Source of the DNA: Syntrophomonadaceae bacterium
GTDB taxonomy: Bacteria > Bacillota > Syntrophomonadia > Syntrophomonadales > Syntrophomonadaceae
Assembly: GCA_012840625.1 (NCBI GenBank)
Contig: DUSB01000002.1
Span: forward strand, 1 to 7,833
Direction: 5' to 3'
Length of the DNA: 7,833 nucleotides
The notes beneath the pieces were generated by a model, which worked only from the letters and a program-made list of their open reading frames with translations, was not told where the DNA came from and searched no databases. This document shows, piece after piece, positions 1 through 5,223 of this stretch (position 1 is the stretch's first letter; every line of letters starts with the position of its first letter). A program made the translations under genes and the position numbers.

Positions 1-200
1 ACATCTATGACTAGTGCAACGCGGTCTATCTTTCCTTGGGACTGCATGGCAAGTTCAATAAATTTGTACAATAAAGCTGGAGGCAGGTTATCGACACAGT
101 AATAACCCATGTCTTCCAGACAGTTGGCTACATTTGATTTTCCTGCTCCCGACTGGCCGGTAATGATGATAACCTGTACTGTATTTTTTTCTTCAGTCAT
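1..200 (-). CDS. rapZ: RNase adapter / nucleotide-binding protein RapZ (YvcJ), N-terminal part
   Basis: Only the first 66 codons are present; the gene runs off the left edge. The translation has a P-loop (Walker A) GQSGAGKS at residues 15-22. It is followed by LEDMGYYCVDNLPPALL at residues 28-44, a family hallmark after the P-loop. The start is ATG at 200, preceded by GGAGGT at 209-214 with 8 nt spacing. Known for the family: E. coli RapZ directs RNase E to the small RNA GlmZ and so tunes glucosamine-6-phosphate synthase; B. subtilis YvcJ binds and hydrolyses nucleotides. In Gram-positives the gene usually precedes yvcK/glmR and whiA, which would lie to the left, outside this window. A separate terminator and promoter lie between it and the isomerase gene, so it probably starts its own transcript. 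The family call is firm; the exact role in this organism is inference. Confidence 0.93.
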   Translation of the reverse strand, partial: MTEEKNTVQVIIITGQSGAGKSNVANCLEDMGYYCVDNLPPALLYKFIELAMQSQGKIDRVALVID

Positions 201-240
201 CCTACTCAACCTCCCTGCCCAAAAGAATATGTCTATATAA

Positions 241-271
241 ATTATAACAGATGGTTTATTTCCATGTGCAA
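241..271 (-). promoter_or_regulatory. Probable sigma-A promoter of rapZ, extended -10
   Basis: On the minus strand a perfect TATAAT (246-241) is preceded by TGT, giving an extended -10 (TGnTATAAT). A possible -35, TTGCAC (271-266), lies 19 nt upstream; this is longer than the ideal 17 but tolerable with an extended -10. The predicted start of transcription is near 233-235, leaving a leader of about 35 nt before the rapZ ATG. Confidence 0.7.
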
Positions 272-282
272 AAATGGCCGGG
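271..282 (-). repeat. Second copy of the terminator 3' arm
   Basis: The 12-base sequence AAAATGGCCGGG (plus strand) occurs at 271-282 and again at 343-354. On the minus strand this copy reads CCCGGCCATTTTTG, with a better T-run than the first copy. It could also pair with the 5' arm at 362-371, over a loop of about 80 nt. It directly abuts the -35 region of the rapZ promoter. Confidence 0.6.
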
Positions 283-344
283 CTGGTTAGATGATAGAAT
301 CTCTTTTAACCCATCGGCTCAGCAGACATGCTGGTCAAACCTAA

Positions 345-371
345 AATGGCCGGGTTTATCTCCCGGCCATT
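345..371 (-). terminator. Rho-independent terminator after the isomerase gene
   Basis: A perfect 10-bp inverted repeat, AATGGCCGGG (345-354) and CCCGGCCATT (362-371), has a 7-nt loop. It begins 9 nt past the isomerase stop codon. On the minus strand the 3' arm ends in ATTTTAGGTTTG, a short and interrupted T-run, so efficiency may be moderate. A second copy of the 3' arm lies further downstream at 271-282. Confidence 0.75.
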
Positions 372-379
372 AAAACTAT

Positions 380-1399
380 CTATCCCTTTGCTAATTCATT
401 TTTTAAGCGATCAATAGCTGCTACCGGAGTGGGATCAATATCATAAGCCAGGGCCAGATAATAGCTCACCCAATCCCCCATATAGATCAGCGAATAAACA
501 CGAGCTAAGAAAGATTCCCCCTGCGACGGTACCTCCAGGACAGCAGCGACCCGATCCTCAATCATCCCGCGACTGATTTCAATACGCTTTTGTACCCGAG
601 GATGATCGTAGCGATCACGTAAAATGACTACCACTAGGCGGGATAGAAGATCAGCCGGTACTTCAAAGCCAACAATTTCGTTATGGTTTAGTTCCGGCAA
701 TATACCAAAGTAAGCAGGGGCTTTGGCGTTTTCATTGATTTGTCCCTTCCAGCGCATGGCCGCTGCTTCACTGTGAGAAGAGCTGCCCCAAATGATTGGA
801 ATATGATCCTTGATTTGTTCAGCCATCTGCCGGGCGGGATTCTGCTCCTCATCACTCCCCAGTTGCTGGCGCATCGCCAACAACAGCTGCTTGGTTTCAT
901 CCAGCCCCGTACGGGCTCCCTCTACCATACCAAGGCTTTGTAAAGCCAGCACCATGGGGGCAAAAAGATAGCCATTAGCTGCTCTGGGTACCAATCCGCC
1001 TGGTACCGACAAAACCGTCCACCCATCATGGGCTGCCTGCTGTGAAAGCCTGCCGCCACTGCTTACCACCAGGATGTCTGCACCTTTACTACAGGCCTGT
1101 TCATAGGAACTCAGGGTCTCCTCGGTATTACCGGAATAAGAAACCGCCAGAACCAGCGTATCCTGATCCACAAAAGCCGGCAGGTCATAATCCCGATTTA
1201 CCAGAATAGGCATACGGGCATGAGATAGGGCAAAGGTACGCAGAATATCTCCACCGATGGCTGAGCCCCCCAAACCTGTTACCACCACATTGCGATAATC
1301 CCGCTGATATTTACCAGGCAGATCCATTAACACTTCCATCTGCTGTTCAAACTGTTCCGGCAGGCTCCACAAATATTTTCTCATATCCTGTCCCAGCAT
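380..1399 (-). CDS. Bifunctional phosphoglucose/phosphomannose isomerase
   Basis: This 339-residue SIS-domain protein is of the archaeal/bacterial PGI/PMI type. It is expected to interconvert glucose-6-P or mannose-6-P with fructose-6-P in the cytoplasm. Visible motifs are GLGGSAIGGD (42-51), SYSGNTEET (88-96), VPRAANG (137-143), INENAK (221-226), ELNHNEIVG (236-244) and a C-terminal DPTPVAAIDRLK (322-333). By spacing against the Pyrobaculum aerophilum enzyme, Glu223, His239, Arg139 and Lys333 match the catalytic residues, so it should be active. Length is normal for the family. The ATG start is preceded by GGGGG (1407-1411) at 7 nt. It begins 20 nt after the glucokinase stop, so the two genes are almost certainly co-transcribed. 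An in-frame TAG upstream rules out a much longer N-terminus; Met6 is an alternative start with a weaker ribosome-binding site. Its relative use of glucose versus mannose phosphates cannot be read from sequence. Confidence 0.93.
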   Translation of the reverse strand: MLGQDMRKYLWSLPEQFEQQMEVLMDLPGKYQRDYRNVVVTGLGGSAIGGDILRTFALSHARMPILVNRDYDLPAFVDQDTLVLAVSYSGNTEETLSSYEQACSKGADILVVSSGGRLSQQAAHDGWTVLSVPGGLVPRAANGYLFAPMVLALQSLGMVEGARTGLDETKQLLLAMRQQLGSDEEQNPARQMAEQIKDHIPIIWGSSSHSEAAAMRWKGQINENAKAPAYFGILPELNHNEIVGFEVPADLLSRLVVVILRDRYDHPRVQKRIEISRGMIEDRVAAVLEVPSQGESFLARVYSLIYMGDWVSYYLALAYDIDPTPVAAIDRLKNELAKG

Positions 1400-1419
1400 A
1401 TATGCACCCCCATCATTTA

Positions 1420-2394
1420 TTATCTATACATGCCTCCTGAGCATAGCTGCTCAAAAACATAGGCCGCAGCGCCCAATACCCCAATATCATTTCCCAGCCC
1501 GGTCATTTCAATGCACAGACCACGACGATGCATAGGAAACACCTGTTGATATACCCTCTCCTGCAGCGCTGGCAGCCACAGATCAGCCAGTCCTAAAGCT
1601 ACACCACCCCCCAGTATAATCCGCTGCGGATGCAGCAGATGAATAAGACTGCTGAGCGAAGAAGCTAAAACCTCCAGGGTATCATCGAGAATATCAGCTG
1701 CTTCTATATCCCCCTGCCGGGCTGCCATTCCCACTTCTCTGGCAGTAATCTTACCCTTAGCGCAGACTGCTATACCCTGCCCCCGGCCCTGTACAATCAG
1801 CGCCTGTGCCTTTCGGGCAATGGCGGTTCCGGAAGCCATCGCTTCCAGGCATCCTCTCTGCCCACAGCGGCAAAGGGGCCCGTGAGGATCTGCAACCATA
1901 TGACCAATTTCCCCTGCTCCGCCAAAATATCCATGAAAAACTTCTCCATTTAATACCAGACTGCCACCAATACCAGTACTGACTGTAATATAGACAAAGT
2001 TTTTACAATCTCCCGCCTGTCCAAATGATAATTCTCCCTGCGCCGCCATATTGGTATCCTTGTCAATATATACCGGAAAATCAAGACGTGACTGCATGCC
2101 CGCGCAGATATGAACATCATCCCACTGGAGATTAGGGGATCCATAGACCACACCATGTACATAATCAAGCGGTCCCGGGCAGGCTACCCCCACCCCTTTT
2201 ATCTGTCCAGGAGAGCAGCAATACCTGTGTTGAAGCTCCTCAACACTCTCTGCCATGATATCCATGATATATTCTGCTCCCTGTTCAATTGGAGTACTCA
2301 ATAAGATCCGCTCATAGATCCTGCCCTGGCGATCCACCAGCGCGGTGAGGATTTTAGTCCCCCCCAGATCTATCCCGATGGCGTACTCTTTCAA
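1420..2394 (-). CDS. glk: ROK-family glucokinase
   Basis: This 324-residue cytoplasmic sugar kinase is expected to convert glucose and ATP to glucose-6-phosphate. The N-terminal phosphate-binding loop is DLGGTK (9-14). DKDTNMAAQGE (111-121) carries the probable catalytic Asp113. STGIGGSLVLNG (139-150) is the second nucleotide-binding motif. GEIGHM (161-166) is followed by a zinc site of the ROK CxCGxxGCxE type, formed by His165, Cys175, Cys177 and Cys182. Glu162, His165 and Glu184 are the usual glucose-contacting positions. No N-terminal helix-turn-helix is present, so this is the kinase rather than the repressor branch of ROK. The start is TTG, supported by GGGAGGT at 2401-2407. The isomerase that uses its product follows 20 nt downstream, which supports glucokinase over fructokinase or another ROK kinase. 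Hexose specificity is inferred. Confidence 0.9.
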   Translation of the reverse strand: MKEYAIGIDLGGTKILTALVDRQGRIYERILLSTPIEQGAEYIMDIMAESVEELQHRYCCSPGQIKGVGVACPGPLDYVHGVVYGSPNLQWDDVHICAGMQSRLDFPVYIDKDTNMAAQGELSFGQAGDCKNFVYITVSTGIGGSLVLNGEVFHGYFGGAGEIGHMVADPHGPLCRCGQRGCLEAMASGTAIARKAQALIVQGRGQGIAVCAKGKITAREVGMAARQGDIEAADILDDTLEVLASSLSSLIHLLHPQRIILGGGVALGLADLWLPALQERVYQQVFPMHRRGLCIEMTGLGNDIGVLGAAAYVFEQLCSGGMYR

Positions 2395-2400
2395 ACCACA

Positions 2401-2407
2401 ACCTCCC
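2401..2407 (-). promoter_or_regulatory. Ribosome-binding site that fixes the TTG start of glk
   Basis: GGGAGGT on the minus strand; its GGGAGG core ends 7 nt before TTG at 2394. No in-frame ATG or GTG has comparable spacing, and the protein must begin here to keep the conserved phosphate loop close to the N-terminus as in other ROK kinases. Confidence 0.8.
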
Positions 2408-2430
2408 AGTTAAATTTTCCGTACACAGGA

Positions 2431-2455
2431 AAGCCGAGCACAGTTGGCCCGGCTT
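2431..2455 (-). terminator. Hairpin between the YvlD-like gene and glk, possible terminator
   Basis: The arms at 2431-2439 and 2447-2455 form a 9-bp stem (AAGCCGGGC against GCTCGGCTT on the minus strand, with one G-U pair) and a 7-nt loop. Only TTTCC follows the stem, so the T-run is poor and termination may be partial. It lies 30 nt past the upstream stop codon and about 23 nt before the glk ribosome-binding site. No clear promoter follows it, so glk may depend partly on read-through. Confidence 0.5.
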
Positions 2456-2484
2456 ATCATTTAAATCCCATTATCCAGCCCAGC

Positions 2485-2841
2485 TTAACGAAAGCGAATT
2501 TCTCTATCTTCAATGAAATAGCTGAGCAGGAAACTAATAATGCTCAATATCAGTGCTGTTAATATGGCCCAGCCAAAACCAGTCAGGGTAAATCCCCGGA
2601 TGGTGACTGCAGTCAACCATAACATAAAGCCATTAATAACCAGGGTAAATAAACCCAGGGTCATGATGTTAAGGGGAAGGGTAAGTATTAACAAAATCGG
2701 CCGAATAATAGCATTGACAACTCCCAAAAACACGGAGCCAACAATTGCTCCCCAAATTGTAACGTCAAACCCTGGCAGCAGTGCCGCCGTTAAAATAATA
2801 GCTATAATATTTAGCAGCCAGCGTAAAACCCATCCCTGCAT
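2485..2841 (-). CDS. Phage holin 4 superfamily (YvlD-like) membrane protein
   Basis: This 118-residue, very hydrophobic protein has about four membrane helices, at roughly 5-22, 29-48, 50-76 and 86-110. A short charged tail, EDREIRFR, ends it. The stretches VVNAIIRPIL (41-50) and LTLPLNIMTLGLFTLVIN (53-70) are the typical signature of the YvlD/mycobacterial four-helix 'holin' superfamily (Pfam Phage_holin_4_2). Length is normal. The function of chromosomal members is largely unknown; the holin name comes from sequence similarity and does not prove a lytic role. ATG start with GGGGGAG (2848-2854) at 6 nt spacing. No lysin or phage gene is nearby, so a cell-envelope role is more likely than lysis. 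It is flanked by weak hairpins and may be a single-gene unit or join the glk transcript by read-through. Confidence 0.85.
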   Translation of the reverse strand: MQGWVLRWLLNIIAIILTAALLPGFDVTIWGAIVGSVFLGVVNAIIRPILLILTLPLNIMTLGLFTLVINGFMLWLTAVTIRGFTLTGFGWAILTALILSIISFLLSYFIEDREIRFR

Positions 2842-2905
2842 CCGTATCTCCCCCTTTTAAAATATATGCTTCCTGTACTCATATCATACGTGATTTTTAT
2901 AGGAA

Positions 2906-2934
2906 ATTCTATGCAAAACCATTGGCCTCCACAA
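2906..2934 (-). promoter_or_regulatory. Possible promoter for the YvlD-like gene
   Basis: On the minus strand TTGTGG (2934-2929) and TAGAAT (2911-2906) are separated by 17 nt. The -10 matches consensus at five of six positions; the -35 matches only TTG. It overlaps the tail of the putative chemoreceptor terminator. The region is AT-rich and a TATGAT (2888-2883) further down is an alternative -10. Confidence 0.3.
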
Positions 2935-2962
2935 AAGCTCCTTCTTTTATCACTCAAGCTTT
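2933..2962 (-). terminator. Weak candidate terminator after the chemoreceptor gene
   Basis: On the minus strand AAAGCT (2962-2957) can pair with AGCTTT (2939-2934) over a 17-nt loop, followed by one more T and GTGG. The stem is short and the T-run minimal. It is the only hairpin I can see between the chemoreceptor stop and the next gene. Confidence 0.3.
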
Positions 2963-2999
2963 ACACCATATGAGCAAAATCTCCGCCAAGCAACAAATC

Positions 3000-5147
3000 T
3001 TACAGTTTAAACTGCTGTATGAGCTGCTGTAAGTTTTGCGCCTGTTCCGCCACTGTATCGGCAGCCTGATTGACTTCAGCAGCGGTCCGGGCTGCAGCTT
3101 CACTTCCCCGGGCAATCTCCTGTGAACCAGCCGTTGATTGTTCAACCGTAGCAGCAGTAGTTTTCATGGCTTCACTGATTTCCTGCATGGCACTGGCAAC
3201 ATTGCTACGATCTTCAACAATCTGCTCGATCATATGCACCAGTATCTGGCTGTCGGCATGATATTGCCTGCCCAGCTGCGACATACCTTCATAATCCTGC
3301 AGAACACTTTCATTAATAAAGCGCAGTAATCCCTCACTTTGCTCAACCAGATTTTGAATGCTTTTTTGTACCTGGGTGGTAAGGGCTTGAATGGATAAAA
3401 CCTGACTGGCCGAGTTTTCCGCCAGCTGTCTAACTTCATCCGCTACCACAGCAAAGCCCCGGCCGTCTTCTCCTGCCCGGGCAGCTTCAATAGCAGCGTT
3501 TAAAGCCAGCAAGTTGGTCTGATCAGCGATATCAGCAATATTTCCTGCTAGGCCGGAAATCTCTTCCACTACCCCCGCTTCTTCAATAGCCTGCGCCAGT
3601 TTAGACTGCATCTCATTGTACAGGTCACGGGTACGCTGCTGAGCCTGGTCGGCATCCTGCTGGAACTTTACTGCCCGCGCTTCAACCTCGGTCGCCTGCT
3701 TGCGATCCTCTTCTATCTCCTCCAGTAGAACCCCCAGACGTGAAGCCATTGATTGGGTGATAGCATTGGTCTCTTCCGTAACCGCAGATACTTCCTGCAT
3801 CCCCGCAGCAATTTCCTGGATAGAAGCAGAAATCTGCTGGGTGGTAGAGGAGATATCCGCTCCTGCGTTACGCAGATGAGCACTGGAAAAAGACAATTGA
3901 TCAGCCGCAGCACTGATTTGACCGATGGTTTTTTGCAAAGAGCGGTTGACATTGAACAGATCACGAGCCATAGCTCCCAGTTCATCCTTGCGCTGTAAAT
4001 ACTCCGGCGGTGTTTCCCGGGTAAAATCACCTTCAGCAATAGCCTGAAGCTGTCGCGAGGCTACCTCTACCGGTTTGGCTATTTTTCGACTGATGAAAAA
4101 GCCCAGCAGAATACCTATGATCAACATAACCAGCGTGGTCAGAGCAATGTTTTTCTGCAGCGCTTTGAGGTCAGTCAGAATTTCCGCCCGGGGAACGCTG
4201 ATCGCCAGTGACCACCCGGTTTGACCAATCGGCGCATAGCCTATATACTGTTCTTCACCCTGAAAGGTATATTCACCAAAGCCCTTTTTACCTGCCGCCA
4301 TATCGGCGTGAATATCTGCCAGCGCCTTTAATTCTGGCTGCTTATCCAGCTCATCATTTACTTTATGCTGTTTATGAACCAGCTTATGGTCGGGATGGGC
4401 AATCACTTTACCCTGGGCATCTATTATATAGGCATAACCATGCTCACCCACCTTAATGTCACTGATCATCTGACTCAAAGCAGTACTACTCATTTTCCCC
4501 ACCACGGCGCCCTGCACCTTGCCACTAGCATCTTTAACCGGCACCGCTGCATAAATAGCCAGTGCCTGGCTGCCTGGAACAGGTACCGGATCACTGATCC
4601 CAGCTTCTCCCTGCAGAGCCGCCTGTACATACGGCTGTCCTTTGAGATTTTCTACCGCACCATTTTCATAGAAGGTGGTACCATCTTTTTGGGCAATACC
4701 GATGGTATTAAATGCCAGGCGCTGTTTCTCGGCCTTTAAAATAGGCTGCTGTTTCTCCCTCTCCATGGAGCGAATATCTGCCTGGGCAGCCAGTCCCTCC
4801 AAAGCGATTACATGCCCCTGTATCCTGGTTTCGGTTAAAGCAGCAGCTTCCACCGCCCGGTTGCTTATTTCAGCCTGATAATGACGGGTAAAAATACTGG
4901 CAGCAGTAAAATAAGCTACGCCGCCCAGCAGAAGGCATATCAACAATAAAATAAAGGCAAAATTAAGACTCAAACGAATTCCCATACGATCCTGGGTTTT
5001 GATTTTTCGTCGCGAACGATAGGCTTTTCGAACTGAATGTAAGCCAGCAGATGAATCTGAACCGATCTGCGGCCGCCCCCGCTGATATTCATCACGGTTA
5101 GTATCTTCTTCTTCGAGCAGTTTATTATTCCCCCAGTCCCCTGTCAT
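3000..5147 (-). CDS. Methyl-accepting chemotaxis protein with Cache-like sensor
   Basis: This 715-residue transmembrane chemoreceptor senses a ligand outside the cell and controls CheA/CheW signalling to the flagellar motor. Order of parts: charged cytoplasmic extension (1-54), membrane helix 1 (about 60-83), extracellular Cache-type domain (about 84-330, with GYAYIIDAQGKVIAHPD at 237-253 and GWSLAISVPRAEI at 311-323), membrane helix 2 (about 334-353), HAMP (about 354-406), then a long coiled-coil signalling domain. Its conserved hairpin tip is at about 528-580, including QTNLLALNAAIEAARAGE (543-560) and GRGFAVVADEVRQLAENS (562-579). No C-terminal CheR-tethering pentapeptide is visible. The ATG start is supported by AAAGGAG (5158-5164). 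Met55, just before helix 1, would give a more usual N-terminus but lacks a good ribosome-binding site. No che genes are in the window, as is common for scattered receptors. The ligand cannot be predicted; the tryptophan-containing amino-acid motif known from some dCache domains is not obvious. Confidence 0.95.
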   Translation of the reverse strand: MTGDWGNNKLLEEEDTNRDEYQRGRPQIGSDSSAGLHSVRKAYRSRRKIKTQDRMGIRLSLNFAFILLLICLLLGGVAYFTAASIFTRHYQAEISNRAVEAAALTETRIQGHVIALEGLAAQADIRSMEREKQQPILKAEKQRLAFNTIGIAQKDGTTFYENGAVENLKGQPYVQAALQGEAGISDPVPVPGSQALAIYAAVPVKDASGKVQGAVVGKMSSTALSQMISDIKVGEHGYAYIIDAQGKVIAHPDHKLVHKQHKVNDELDKQPELKALADIHADMAAGKKGFGEYTFQGEEQYIGYAPIGQTGWSLAISVPRAEILTDLKALQKNIALTTLVMLIIGILLGFFISRKIAKPVEVASRQLQAIAEGDFTRETPPEYLQRKDELGAMARDLFNVNRSLQKTIGQISAAADQLSFSSAHLRNAGADISSTTQQISASIQEIAAGMQEVSAVTEETNAITQSMASRLGVLLEEIEEDRKQATEVEARAVKFQQDADQAQQRTRDLYNEMQSKLAQAIEEAGVVEEISGLAGNIADIADQTNLLALNAAIEAARAGEDGRGFAVVADEVRQLAENSASQVLSIQALTTQVQKSIQNLVEQSEGLLRFINESVLQDYEGMSQLGRQYHADSQILVHMIEQIVEDRSNVASAMQEISEAMKTTAATVEQSTAGSQEIARGSEAAARTAAEVNQAADTVAEQAQNLQQLIQQFKL

Positions 5148-5157
5148 TTCCAGCTCA

Positions 5158-5164
5158 CTCCTTT
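5158..5164 (-). promoter_or_regulatory. Ribosome-binding site of the chemoreceptor gene
   Basis: AAAGGAG on the minus strand lies 10 nt before the ATG at 5147. It supports the long N-terminus. By comparison the region before the internal Met55 offers only CAGGA close to the start codon. Confidence 0.75.
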
Positions 5165-5172
5165 AATAAAAG

Positions 5173-5190
5173 CCCCGGAAAAAACCGGGG
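5173..5190 (-). terminator. GC-rich hairpin after uvrC, in the leader of the chemoreceptor gene
   Basis: CCCCGG (5173-5178) and CCGGGG (5185-5190) form a perfect 6-bp GC stem with a six-base homopolymer loop. On the minus strand CTTTTATT follows, as expected for a Rho-independent terminator. It starts 33 nt after the uvrC stop. The T-run ends directly at the chemoreceptor ribosome-binding site, so no room remains for a promoter after it. Confidence 0.7.
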
Positions 5191-5202
5191 AATTTCTCAA
5201 TA

Positions 5203-5211
5203 ATATTACCA
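5203..5211 (-). promoter_or_regulatory. Possible extended -10 for the chemoreceptor gene
   Basis: TGGTAATAT on the minus strand fits an extended -10 (TGn plus TAATAT, four of six matches to TATAAT). No good -35 is present 16-18 nt upstream, in the last codons of uvrC. If real, transcription would begin just before the hairpin at 5173-5190 and the hairpin would sit near the 5' end of the message. Confidence 0.25.
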
Positions 5212-5223
5212 TATTCTACACAG

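Noticed and set aside
1950..2304. Short open frames on both strands inside glk
   Set aside because: They overlap the zinc-site and catalytic coding region of an intact ROK kinase and have no features of their own.
2485..2841. Prophage remnant suggested by the 'holin' family name
   Set aside because: YvlD-like proteins are common chromosomal proteins in Gram-positives, and no endolysin, integrase, structural gene or attachment repeat is nearby.
2540..2860. 106-codon plus-strand open frame opposite the YvlD-like gene
   Set aside because: The minus-strand product has a clear family signature and ribosome-binding site; the opposite frame has neither.
2884..2922. 12-codon minus-strand frame with GGAGG close upstream
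   Set aside because: The spacing to the ATG is only 3 nt, the frame is tiny, and it overlaps a candidate promoter, so it is most likely chance.
4365..4739. 124-codon plus-strand open frame
   Set aside because: It is antisense to the sensor domain of the chemoreceptor, with no motif or supporting context.
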